From an uncultured Oscillospiraceae bacterium (GTDB taxonomy: Bacteria > Bacillota > Clostridia > Oscillospirales > Oscillospiraceae): a DNA stretch of 50,381 nt. Shown in pieces: positions 36,665-43,919 of the stretch. Each line of letters begins with the position of its first letter. Position 1 is the stretch's first letter. Under the pieces are notes generated by a model, which was not told where the DNA came from, did no database searches, and was given only the letters and a program-made list of their open reading frames with translations. The position numbers and the translations under genes were made by a program. The DNA is taken from positions 1 to 50,381 of the forward strand of contig CAKTNW010000014.1 in the NCBI GenBank assembly GCA_934589145.1. The letters are read 5' to 3'.

Positions 36665-37723
36665 ATGGATGACTTTAAAAATACAGCTCCCATCAAAAAG
36701 TTGGAAACCGCGGCGGATTTATTCCTTCGTAACGTGAAGGGCAGTCGTTCTCCGCACACCTTCACCGCCTATAAGACCACACTTTCGGACTTCGTTCGAT
36801 TCTTTTCTGAAAGCCTAGAATTCAACGGCAGTGATCCGGGATTTGTGGCCGTCATGGCGTGGCGGGATGGTCTGAAGGAGCGGGGCCTCTCCTCCAACAC
36901 CGTGCGGCAGTACCTTGTCCGCCTCCACAGCTTTTTCGACTTCGCCTGTGACCCGGATTGTGGCGGATGGTATCCTACCAATCCTGTCATCAAGCGGCTA
37001 AAGCCGGCAGAGGAAAGTTCCCCACGCCGACAGCGGGAGTGTTCTCTCACCGCGTGGCAGGTCATACGCCTCTGGCGCTACGATAAGGCCCCCGGCTGCC
37101 ACCGTGAGACCTGGCCCCGGAACTACGCCATCGTCATTTTACTACTGACCGTTGGACTGCAAAACGCCGAACTCCGCGCCCTTACCCCTGCTGATCTGGA
37201 CTGGGAGGATGAGATGCTGAACGTGACACAGGGCCGAGCCAATGGCTTCCGGCGGATCGACTTCCCGCCCATCGCCCAATCCGCCGTAAGGCTCTATCTC
37301 GCCTCCGGCCTGCGCCCCAAGGACGCGCCGGACACCGCGCCGCTTTTCGGCACCACTAGCCCCAAGGAGTTCGGTGCCCGCGTCCGTGACGGGGAATGGG
37401 CACAGGGTTCCGCCCAATGGCTCAACGACATTGTTCGCCGCCACATCAAGGCCGTCACCGGTGTGGATGGGATCACCACCGAGGACTTGCGCCATATGGG
37501 CGCGAATCTGGACCTGAACTCTGGCGTACCGCTGGAGGACTTGCAGTTGAAACTCGGCCATCTGGATGCGAGATCGACACAGCGGGCCGCTGGTATGCGT
37601 CAGGGCCGTGCTGGCCGCGGACGTGCGCTGCTGGTGTACGAGGCACAGGACAATCAGGCGCAAATCAACAACGCCATTTTGGCGGAGGTCACAGGGCAGC
37701 AGGGGGAGAAAAACCGCCCCTGA
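36665..37723 (+). CDS. Tyrosine-recombinase homologue lacking catalytic residues
   Basis: The product is 352 residues. The N-terminal SAM-like domain (TAADLFLRNVKGSRSPHTFTAYKTTL) and the overall fold of the phage integrase family are clear. Box I reads LTVGLQNAELRAL, so the catalytic Arg is Gln. Box II reads TEDLRHMGANL, keeping Arg but with Glu for the first His. LGH is kept, but the expected Tyr position after it reads STQRAAG with no Tyr. It is probably a DNA-binding protein without strand-exchange activity. A GC hairpin (37714-37742) overlaps its stop codon. Confidence 0.8.
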   Translation: MDDFKNTAPIKKLETAADLFLRNVKGSRSPHTFTAYKTTLSDFVRFFSESLEFNGSDPGFVAVMAWRDGLKERGLSSNTVRQYLVRLHSFFDFACDPDCGGWYPTNPVIKRLKPAEESSPRRQRECSLTAWQVIRLWRYDKAPGCHRETWPRNYAIVILLLTVGLQNAELRALTPADLDWEDEMLNVTQGRANGFRRIDFPPIAQSAVRLYLASGLRPKDAPDTAPLFGTTSPKEFGARVRDGEWAQGSAQWLNDIVRRHIKAVTGVDGITTEDLRHMGANLDLNSGVPLEDLQLKLGHLDARSTQRAAGMRQGRAGRGRALLVYEAQDNQAQINNAILAEVTGQQGEKNRP

Positions 37724-37761
37724 CCGGCGTGGTCAAGGGCGGCGGTAGCGCTATTATTCAT

Positions 37762-38172
37762 TTAAGTCGAAGAATCATTGCTGCACACCTTCATTTCAGC
37801 TACAAGGGCATCGTTTATATGTGAAAGCACGTCTATACCATTTGCATCAGCTTCTTCTATAATGCGGTTTGCAAGTAGATAAAGTGCATTTCCAATTTGG
37901 TCGCACTGCAATTCTATCAAATAGTCCGCATTCTCAAGTTCGCCTCTATACAAGCGCTCAACTAAATGATGGCCCAATTCATGTCCAAGTACCCTTTGTG
38001 CGAAAGCATCTTTCATATCTACGCCCATTCTTATTCGCGGCGGATGCTCGTTAACCTCTGCAACAGCGACAGTATTGGACGGTACTGTTCCATAGCAGAT
38101 TTCTACCCCTATCATACGGCAAAAACTCTTAATCAGCTTGTACGCCGGAGCTTCCGTGTATTGTGGAATCAT
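37762..38172 (-). CDS. ImmA/IrrE-type metallopeptidase-like protein
   Basis: The product is 136 residues. The zinc motif HELGHHLVE and a downstream Asp/Glu-rich helix (DYLIELQCDQIGN) match the ImmA/IrrE family, whose members cleave phage-type repressors. Its start overlaps the stop of the ribbon-helix-helix gene upstream, forming a two-gene operon with the layout of a toxin-antitoxin or repressor-antirepressor pair. The substrate may be the CI-like repressor of this element; this is inference. Confidence 0.8.
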   Translation of the reverse strand: MIPQYTEAPAYKLIKSFCRMIGVEICYGTVPSNTVAVAEVNEHPPRIRMGVDMKDAFAQRVLGHELGHHLVERLYRGELENADYLIELQCDQIGNALYLLANRIIEEADANGIDVLSHINDALVAEMKVCSNDSST

Positions 38173-38372
38173 AGGTTCTCCCCCTTTGTCTCATCTCTCT
38201 TTATAGTTTCCGTTATGGCCCGATTGACAAAACTATTGACACTTTCACCATGTTTCTTTGCGTGAACCTGCATCGCATTCCGCTGCTCTGCGTCCATTCT
38301 AATCTCCACACGAACAAATTTCTCCATATACTTCTGCTGTGCCTTTTTTTGAGCTTCTGTTTTCTCTCCCAT
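38169..38372 (-). CDS. Ribbon-helix-helix (Arc-like) DNA-binding protein
   Basis: The product is 67 residues. The Arc/MetJ-type core is KFVRVEIRMDAEQRNAMQVHAKKHGESVNSFVNRAITETI. ATG at 38372 has AGGAGG 7 bases upstream; a TTG one codon earlier is possible. Three copies of a palindrome lie upstream, the expected target for self-regulation. Confidence 0.8.
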   Translation of the reverse strand: MGEKTEAQKKAQQKYMEKFVRVEIRMDAEQRNAMQVHAKKHGESVNSFVNRAITETIKRDETKGENL

Positions 38373-38425
38373 CAATATTCCTCCTTGAATTGCAATTTGA
38401 CTATTTCAGTATACCACAAGTAGAA

Positions 38426-38505
38426 ATCTACCGATAGATACATTTTGCACAAATCTACCGGTAGATATTTAGAGGATGTCACACTTGATATCTACCGGTA
38501 GATAT
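38426..38505. promoter_or_regulatory. Three ATCTACCGGTAGAT operators
   Basis: Palindromes lie at 38426-38439 (one mismatch), 38453-38466 and 38490-38503, the last extending to 18 bp. They occupy the promoter region of the RHH gene (TATACT on the minus strand at 38413-38408) and face a TATAAT on the plus strand at 38513. The rest of the 38.38-38.66 kb gap holds no gene. Confidence 0.75.
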
Positions 38506-38664
38506 GTTAGTATATAATCACCGAAAGGCAAACGGGGCGGCTCCAAACAAGCCACAATCGGACGGCAGACATACGGACGAAAAGCCCCTTGAGCGCTGAA
38601 TAAATTTCCGACGCCGTCCGGCCCCAATTGCCGGAACTACTCAGGACTTTAAGGAGGTACAGCA

Positions 38665-38934
38665 ATGAGCATCAGCGAAATGGAGAACAAGGCCCGCGAA
38701 CTGCGCCAGCTGCAGGCGCTGATCGAAGAAGCCCAGCAGGAAGCGGAGGCCATCAAGGACGCGATCAAGGCCGCTATGGGTGACGCCGAGGAGATTCGTG
38801 CCGGTGAGTACCGGATCACCTGGAAGCCCATCACCAGCAGCCGCATTGATACCGCTGCGCTGAAAAAGGCTTTGCCCGATCTGGCGGCACAGTTCACCAA
38901 GGTCAGCACCGTCCGGCGGTTCAGCGTTGCATGA
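38665..38934 (+). CDS. Small coiled-coil phage protein
   Basis: The product is 89 residues with AAGGAGG at good spacing. The first half is a charged helix (MSISEMENKARELRQLQALIEEAQQEAEAI), the second half a small beta domain ending in KVSTVRRFSVA. This type is often found among early phage genes in Clostridia, next to nuclease or recombination genes. The function is unknown. Confidence 0.65.
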   Translation: MSISEMENKARELRQLQALIEEAQQEAEAIKDAIKAAMGDAEEIRAGEYRITWKPITSSRIDTAALKKALPDLAAQFTKVSTVRRFSVA

Positions 38935-38973
38935 GCCGCACAGCCTGAAGCATTTTGAAAGGAGGTGAAAACA

Positions 38974-39255
38974 ATGGAATTATCACGCTATGAGATGGAG
39001 ACGATCATCAACTTCAACGAAGCAGAGGCAACCGCCGACATCTACACTCACAACAGGGCGCTGCGCCAAAAGTTGGAAACGTGGGCGCTGAATAGACCGG
39101 CGGAGTGCCGGCTTGTCAGGACATCCCACAACGGCAAGGCCGTTGAATACATCGTGCCGAAGGCATGGCTGCGTGTCAAACCGCCGCGTGCAATGAGTGA
39201 CGCACAGAAAGCAGCACTTGCAAAGGCACAGGAAAAGGCCAATACCTCCGTGTAA
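38974..39255 (+). CDS. Small hypothetical phage protein
   Basis: The product is 93 residues from MELSRYEMETIINF, with AGGAGG 8 bases upstream. It has a mixed alpha/beta pattern with FNEAEATADIYTHNRALRQKLE and a basic segment (VPKAWLRVKPPRAMS). It resembles proteins seen in many clostridial prophages, without known function. Confidence 0.65.
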   Translation: MELSRYEMETIINFNEAEATADIYTHNRALRQKLETWALNRPAECRLVRTSHNGKAVEYIVPKAWLRVKPPRAMSDAQKAALAKAQEKANTSV

Positions 39256-39399
39256 CGGCTCTGTGCGCAGCGTTTCAAGACCGCGTGAGACAAACCGAGG
39301 GTAAGTATACCCCCTGCCATGTCGGACGCGCCCAACCACTCCGCCAGCACGGCGAAAAACAGGAAAGCGGCCACACAAGGCCGCAGAAAGGAAGCAAAA

Positions 39400-39609
39400 A
39401 TGTTTTATCTCAAAAAATTCGGCTTTAGACTCTACATCGAAAGCGACAATGTTTATACCACCTGCCCTGTCTGCCATAAAGAGCATCGTGTGGACATCAG
39501 CGAGGTTTTCAGCGACGGGCAAAGCGATCTATATGGAACTGCCATCCTTTGCCCCATCTGCAGTGCCAAGCACGCGGAATCTCTCAAGAGAACAGGCGGT
39601 GCGTCGTGA
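39400..39609 (+). CDS. Small zinc-ribbon-like protein
   Basis: The product is 69 residues. Two CxxC pairs (TCPVCHKEH and ILCPICSAKH) suggest a zinc ribbon. The start at 39400 follows AAAGGAAG. The stop overlaps the next GTG start. Confidence 0.6.
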   Translation: MFYLKKFGFRLYIESDNVYTTCPVCHKEHRVDISEVFSDGQSDLYGTAILCPICSAKHAESLKRTGGAS

Positions 39610-39863
39610 GCTACTACCACGTCTGCCACCGGTGCGGCGCCAACCTTGATCCCGGTGAAAAGTGCGATTGTGGCGGTGACGCTGATGTATTACCTTGTCA
39701 CAATCGCCGGAGCGATCCAGCTTACCCGCTGGGTGTTCGCCCTTCTGGACGCAATAGAAAAGCCCCCTGTGCCTACGCCGACCAAAGCACGACACAAGGG
39801 AGCTTGAGTACCAACCACCATAGGGAGGCCGGTACAGCCATTGTACCAGCCTCCCGCCGATAA
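39606..39863 (+). CDS. Cys-rich small protein, uncertain C-terminus
   Basis: The product is 85 residues from GTG. The first part, SYYHVCHRCGANLDPGEKCDCGG, is a typical zinc-ribbon start of small phage proteins. The remainder is low-confidence: it reads through another small frame (39685-39807) and through a 7+6-bp hairpin at 39823-39855. A frameshift or shorter real product is possible. Confidence 0.45.
   Translation: MSYYHVCHRCGANLDPGEKCDCGGDADVLPCHNRRSDPAYPLGVRPSGRNRKAPCAYADQSTTQGSLSTNHHREAGTAIVPASRR
39685..39807 (+). CDS. Possible 40-residue membrane peptide
   Basis: This frame reads MYYLVTIAGAIQLTRWVFAL followed by LDAIEKPPVPTPTKARHKGA. A hydrophobic helix with a Pro-rich basic tail looks like a real small phage protein, and the frame ends before the hairpin at 39823. 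It overlaps the Cys-rich gene in another frame, so at most one of the overlapping parts need be real. There is no clear ribosome site. Confidence 0.35.
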   Translation: MYYLVTIAGAIQLTRWVFALLDAIEKPPVPTPTKARHKGA

Positions 39864-39880
39864 AACAAGGAGAAAAAACT

Positions 39881-40387
39881 ATGATTTGTGCTTACGAACT
39901 TACCGCCGCCGAACGGCACACCATCCGAGAGGGACTTTACGAACTCGTGGGCGACTTTGAACGCCCGTGGCGTATGCTGCTGCACCTGTGGCTCCGCTAT
40001 TGGGGCGAGGGCAGAAACTACGGGGAAGCATTGAGAAACGACGCGGAGTTTGTCGGTGATCTGCTTCTGACCATCACAAACGAGCTGGGCGATGCATTGA
40101 AGTCGTACCATCTGATGACCGGCGGCGAGCTTGAGGGCGACCGCGCCACTTGTGATTTCTTGCTGGAGGAAGCAGAGCGCATCAAGCGGTCTCGTCAAGT
40201 GGACGACTGTATTGCTATTGCCCGAAAGGCAGTGTGTCAAGCTCGCTCAATTACCCCGGCGGAGCGTGACGCCTTCCTTGATCGTCTGAATAACGAGATC
40301 ATGACCAAGCGCGACAACGACGCCATTCCAGAGCTGGAAGCGTTCACCGCCGAGATCAAGAGTATCATAGACAACAGGATGGAGTAA
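39881..40387 (+). CDS. Hypothetical phage-type helical protein
   Basis: The product is 168 residues with AAGGAG 10 bases upstream. It appears all helical, with an aromatic-rich middle (FERPWRMLLHLWLRYWGEG) and charged C-terminus. No family is recognised. It is the last gene before a terminator. Confidence 0.65.
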   Translation: MICAYELTAAERHTIREGLYELVGDFERPWRMLLHLWLRYWGEGRNYGEALRNDAEFVGDLLLTITNELGDALKSYHLMTGGELEGDRATCDFLLEEAERIKRSRQVDDCIAIARKAVCQARSITPAERDAFLDRLNNEIMTKRDNDAIPELEAFTAEIKSIIDNRME

Positions 40388-40410
40388 CTACCGCACACGC
40401 TACATACCAA

Positions 40411-40448
40411 GAGAGCACCAGCCACCAAGCCGGTGCTCTCTTTCTCTT
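40411..40448 (+). terminator. Terminator after the early gene block of element B
   Basis: A 9-bp stem GAGAGCACC/GGTGCTCTC with a 12-base loop is followed by TTTCTCTT. The remaining 270 bases up to the Abi gene hold no convincing gene. Confidence 0.75.
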
Positions 40449-40722
40449 GTCTGCAAGTGGGCATACACGCCGCAGCACGAGAAGCCACACGGTGTGGAAA
40501 ACACACGGTGCGCAGGGGGAAAAGCTGATGACAAGTCCACCGCGGTACTTACCATCACCCCACTGCTCGGATTTGAAATCGACGCAGTGGGCGGGGCATA
40601 GGGTAGAATCTCAAATGCGAACCTTTGGGGTGGGGATGGTTTACAATTCCGAGATGAAAAAATGAAGCTACCCCCTCCGGAACTCTCCCCGCTGAGTAGA
40701 TGTTCCGATTTGCGTGGGAGCG

Positions 40723-41586
40723 TTACTTTCTCAACTGCTCCTGCCAATCCACTGGGAAAGCCATGTGGTAGAGGTCTAAGTCCTCTGCGTACTCCTCAAA
40801 GAGTGATTGGATGGGGAGAAGCACCTCGGTATTCCACTTGGAAGAATCCGGATAGAGGTTCTTCAGCACCAAAACGGCACCCCACAACCGCCGTTTGGCG
40901 TTGTCTGCCAGATCAATCCCCGCAGGCATGGCGGAGAATATTCTGTAATACAGCCGGCCATAGTGGGCACATATATTCCTCAAGTCAGTACAGCACCGCA
41001 GCCAACTGGTCAAATTCTTGGGCGTTGTCCGGTATAGTTCCTCTGCTAGATGCTTCTTATCCTGCATTGCCATGTCTGCATAGAAATACGACAACGTGCC
41101 AAAGGTAAACAGTTCAACAATGGCCCATATAGGAAAAACACCGTCGTACTTTTCAAGATGGTGCTTTACAAACAGGACTTTTTTGTTATTCTCAATCTCC
41201 CGCTGCAGGGTAGCCTTAAATTTCTCCGCATTGTGCTTGTCCGAGTAATTACCGGAGTCCAAATACCCTGTTGCTCCGTATTTATGAGCGTGATAATAGG
41301 CAAAGCGGGCGCGCAGGAATATTTCTACTTCCTCGACCGCCGAAAACAGGATACCGCGCAGTTTGCGGTCGAACTCATAGATGCGATAGACCTTGCGGAA
41401 TGTTGTACCGTCTTTATAGTGCCCATCTGCGTCCTTGAACGGCAGGAAGTATGCCGACAGGCGGTAATAATTTACCGCCTGCAGCACCTCGCAGCAGGCC
41501 GCTTCATCTTCAACTACACATCCGCGCTCTTTTAACTTGGTGAGCTGTTCTGTGTATGTCGTCGGTACTTTCATCTGTAAGGCCAT
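40723..41586 (-). CDS. Abi-family (Abi_2) abortive-infection protein
   Basis: The product is 287 residues from MALQMKVPTTYTEQ, with GCGGAG 8 bases upstream. Features of the AbiD/AbiF-like family are present: an N-terminal TYTEQLTKLKERG, NYYRLSAYFLPF, IYEFDRKLRGILFSAVEEVEIFLRARF and the HEPN-type motif LRNICAHYGRLYYR, where the R...H residues would cut RNA. Such proteins stop phage growth by shutting down the infected cell. It is alone on the minus strand, a typical cargo position. Confidence 0.88.
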   Translation of the reverse strand: MALQMKVPTTYTEQLTKLKERGCVVEDEAACCEVLQAVNYYRLSAYFLPFKDADGHYKDGTTFRKVYRIYEFDRKLRGILFSAVEEVEIFLRARFAYYHAHKYGATGYLDSGNYSDKHNAEKFKATLQREIENNKKVLFVKHHLEKYDGVFPIWAIVELFTFGTLSYFYADMAMQDKKHLAEELYRTTPKNLTSWLRCCTDLRNICAHYGRLYYRIFSAMPAGIDLADNAKRRLWGAVLVLKNLYPDSSKWNTEVLLPIQSLFEEYAEDLDLYHMAFPVDWQEQLRK

Positions 41587-41768
41587 CGTCATTTCTCCGC
41601 ATATAAAAATGTCCCCCCTGGGACACATCACACGAAACTGTGGAGAGGTGCGGGGGGTCCTGTTATGGTCATTATATGTCATCTTCGTAAAAAAAGCAAC
41701 TATAATTCGGAAGGTTTTTCACAAAAATGGTAAATTTCTTCTTAACTCAGTTTTTGAGCGGCTGTCCC

Positions 41769-42041
41769 TTACCAGACAGACAGAATCACCTCCCGTGCGC
41801 CACTCTCGATTTTCTCGGCAGTGTCCACGCCTTTGGAGAACTTGGCCGCGCGAAGAACGGTGTTGCTCCCTACGCCGTGTTCTTTTGCTACGGCTTCGAC
41901 GGTGCGAGGTTTGTTCCCATTTTGGGTACAAACCTCTTTGGGGGAATGTTGGTTATGCCCCTCGATGTTTTTTACCGTCATTTTCTGCGCTTCGTACTGC
42001 CGTCCGATCAGATACGTTTTCTGGGCATCTGTCAGGTTGCT
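41769..42041 (-). pseudogene. Remnant of a phage/plasmid helix-turn-helix protein
   Basis: A frame open from a stop at 42042 reads LTDAQKTYLIGRQYEAQKMT, then TVEAVAKEHGVGSNTVLRAAKFSKGVDTAEKI. This is the middle of a ParB-like or replication-associated protein of clostridial mobile elements. Start and C-terminus are missing, and there is no good ribosome site. It is a leftover of an older element. Confidence 0.6.
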
Positions 42042-42128
42042 TTAGTGCGCCAAACATTTGTCCACAATGCACAAAACTGTAATTATAGCGTAACGAAGTG
42101 TTCTAAAACGTGGATATCTGTCATTATC

Positions 42129-42157
42129 TTGAACTTTCCTACGATTTATGCTATAAT
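42129..42157 (+). promoter_or_regulatory. Strong promoter for the late block of element B
   Basis: TTGAAC, a 17-base spacer and TATAAT. Transcription should start near 42164 and include the structured leader at 42223-42339. Confidence 0.8.
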
Positions 42158-42222
42158 AAATCTGCGATTTGAGTAGCGGCGTTCTTAGCCCTTTCTTGTG
42201 CCGCTCCGAATCGTTTGAAGAG

Positions 42223-42339
42223 AATACCAGGCAAGGAGCTTACGCGCCGCGCCGCATCACCTCCGTGCAAAAGGGCACGGAGACGCACCGAATGGGGTGA
42301 TGCTGGACGCTGGCGCGTTTTTTGCACTTGCCTGGTATT
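42223..42339 (+). ncRNA. Nested-hairpin RNA leader or small RNA
   Basis: Four helices nest perfectly: 42223-42235 with 42327-42339 (13 bp, AATACCAGGCAAG), 42242-42248 with 42312-42318 (7 bp), 42254-42261 with 42296-42303 (8 bp) and 42261-42268 with 42275-42282 (8 bp, sharing base 42261). The second helix ends in GGCGCGTTTTTT, like a terminator. A strong promoter lies 65 bases upstream and a coding run starts 36 bases downstream. The family is not recognised. Confidence 0.6.
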
Positions 42340-42374
42340 TTCTTACATTTCCAGAAAGGAGGACATAAATCGCA

Positions 42375-42572
42375 ATGACGGGCAAACCCATGACGGAACA
42401 CGAAAAGGCGAAAGCGGCCCAGCGGGAATTATACCGCCGCCGGATGAAAGATCCCGCCTATCGAGCCAGGAAAAAGGCTGCACAGACCGCGTATCTGGCA
42501 CGGCTTTATGATCGTATGCAGGCAGAAAAGAATGATTTGACCGCTCCGAAACGAGAGCAGAAGGAGAAATAA
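42375..42572 (+). CDS. Small basic phage protein
   Basis: The product is 65 residues with AGGAGG 12 bases upstream. It is highly charged (AKAAQRELYRRRMKDPAYRARKKAAQ) and predicted helical; perhaps nucleic-acid binding. The function is unknown. Confidence 0.55.
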   Translation: MTGKPMTEHEKAKAAQRELYRRRMKDPAYRARKKAAQTAYLARLYDRMQAEKNDLTAPKREQKEK

Positions 42573-42574
42573 TT

Positions 42575-43153
42575 ATGAATGCAATGGAACTTATTACCGA
42601 CAATCGAGGCGCTGACTATCACAAGAGTCTCAAAAACTATTCACTCTCCGCATGGCGCAAGGCTGGCGGTGTCGATGGCGCCGAGCCGTATTATGAAGAG
42701 GACACCGAACTCCACGGCATGTGCCGTGAGCCGGTACTCCGCGTGTATGTTGATGCCGCGCTGTTTCCCGAATGGGAAGCGTGGAAAGCCGAAGCTGAAC
42801 GCGCAAAGCTGGGCGTTATCAAGGGTGCAAGCCCCGCCGGCGGCTTTACTTACTTCGGAGGTTCCAGCTACACTCTTTCGGGTGATCCCGCCTTTATCGT
42901 CGAAGAGGTTCGCGGAATTGGCATGCGGCTCTGGATCAATGTGCTATGTCCTTGTGAGTCGGAGTTTTACCGGGCAAAGAACGCCGCAGCAGAAGAAGCC
43001 GAGAACCGCAGCCGTTGGGCAAAAGAGCACAGCATGGCGGCGAACTCGCTGAACTGCCCGCAGTATGCAGCCCGCACCACCAAGTATTGCTCCTCGCTCA
43101 ACCAGCGCAGCAGCATGGCGAAGCAGCTTGACCATATGAGGATTGGACGATGA
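42575..43153 (+). CDS. Hypothetical phage protein
   Basis: The product is 192 residues with AAGGAG upstream, two bases after the previous gene. It has a mixed alpha/beta N-terminal half (SAWRKAGGVDGAEPYYEEDTEL) and a helical C-terminal part. No family is recognised. Its stop overlaps the next start. Confidence 0.6.
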   Translation: MNAMELITDNRGADYHKSLKNYSLSAWRKAGGVDGAEPYYEEDTELHGMCREPVLRVYVDAALFPEWEAWKAEAERAKLGVIKGASPAGGFTYFGGSSYTLSGDPAFIVEEVRGIGMRLWINVLCPCESEFYRAKNAAAEEAENRSRWAKEHSMAANSLNCPQYAARTTKYCSSLNQRSSMAKQLDHMRIGR

Positions 43154-43350
43154 GACGGCCCCAGACACCTTTGCGGGCGATCTCGGCATACTGTCTGGCT
43201 GAGTGCTGTCTCGGAAAGCCCAACCGTGTAGACACCTGTCAGGAGCCAGAGTGTCCATTATTCGCATTTCGCTACGGGACAGATCCATATTCCCAGACCG
43301 CTGAAAATGTAACGCCCCAAGTAGGCAAAGAGCGCAAATCCAAGCGGTGA
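43150..43350 (+). CDS. Small Cys-containing phage protein
   Basis: The product is 66 residues: RRPQTPLRAISAYCLAECCL, then CQEPECPLFAFRYG. The CLxxCC and C...CP pairs suggest a zinc site. This type is common in clostridial prophages near terminase genes, which are missing here. Confidence 0.6.
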   Translation: MRRPQTPLRAISAYCLAECCLGKPNRVDTCQEPECPLFAFRYGTDPYSQTAENVTPQVGKERKSKR

Positions 43351-43364
43351 GAAGGTGATCCATT

Positions 43365-43913
43365 ATGGAAATTATCGGACAATTCAGCGGTTTCGACGTA
43401 GATTTAAAAGCGCTGGAAGTACAGGTATGTAAGTCCCTTCTGCAAGCTGGCAGTGCGCTGCAAGAGGATGCAAAGGCCTGTTTACGGGAGCACATCGAGG
43501 CAGATGTATACGACGAGTTTGAGCCATACGCCTATGTACGTCGCGGAGGTAATGGCGGCCTTGCCGACGTAGAACAGAACAGTACTGCACCATCTCCTAC
43601 AGTTACTCCCAATGGCGTAGAGATTCAGCTTGTTTACACGCCGGATGGCCGTACAGACGGTGATGGAAACGCAATAGAACCCCATGTTGACGGCGATGCT
43701 CTGATCAATCGCATTGAAAAGAGTGACCCTGACTACAACTGGAATCGGATGCGGAGGCCAGAAAACAGGCCGTTCTTCCGCAACTTTGTGGAGGAGATGA
43801 TTGAAGGGCGGAGAGCCGAGGATACGCTGGTGGCGGCTATGAATGCGGTGGATCCGACAATGAGCGTGGTGGCGGACGGAAATATTATGCGAGAAAATGA
43901 GGATTGGAGGTGA
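43365..43913 (+). CDS. Phage tail-assembly-like protein (HK97 gp10 style)
   Basis: The product is 182 residues. An N-terminal helical part (LKALEVQVCKSLLQAGSALQEDAKACLREHIEADVYDEFEPYAY) followed by beta-rich and C-terminal helical parts resembles head-tail or tail-completion proteins of siphophages. It lies just before the tape measure gene and shares the same GGTGATCCATTATGG start region with it. The family call is tentative. Confidence 0.5.
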   Translation: MEIIGQFSGFDVDLKALEVQVCKSLLQAGSALQEDAKACLREHIEADVYDEFEPYAYVRRGGNGGLADVEQNSTAPSPTVTPNGVEIQLVYTPDGRTDGDGNAIEPHVDGDALINRIEKSDPDYNWNRMRRPENRPFFRNFVEEMIEGRRAEDTLVAAMNAVDPTMSVVADGNIMRENEDWR

Positions 43914-43919
43914 TCCATT

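Noticed and set aside
38426..38505. The repeated ATCTACCGGTAGAT units as a small CRISPR array
   Set aside because: The units are short palindromes with unequal gaps of 13 and 23 bases inside a promoter, and there are no cas genes.
40447..40665. Possible 72-residue gene between the terminator and the Abi gene
   Set aside because: It has a GTG start without ribosome site and a composition like a random frame.
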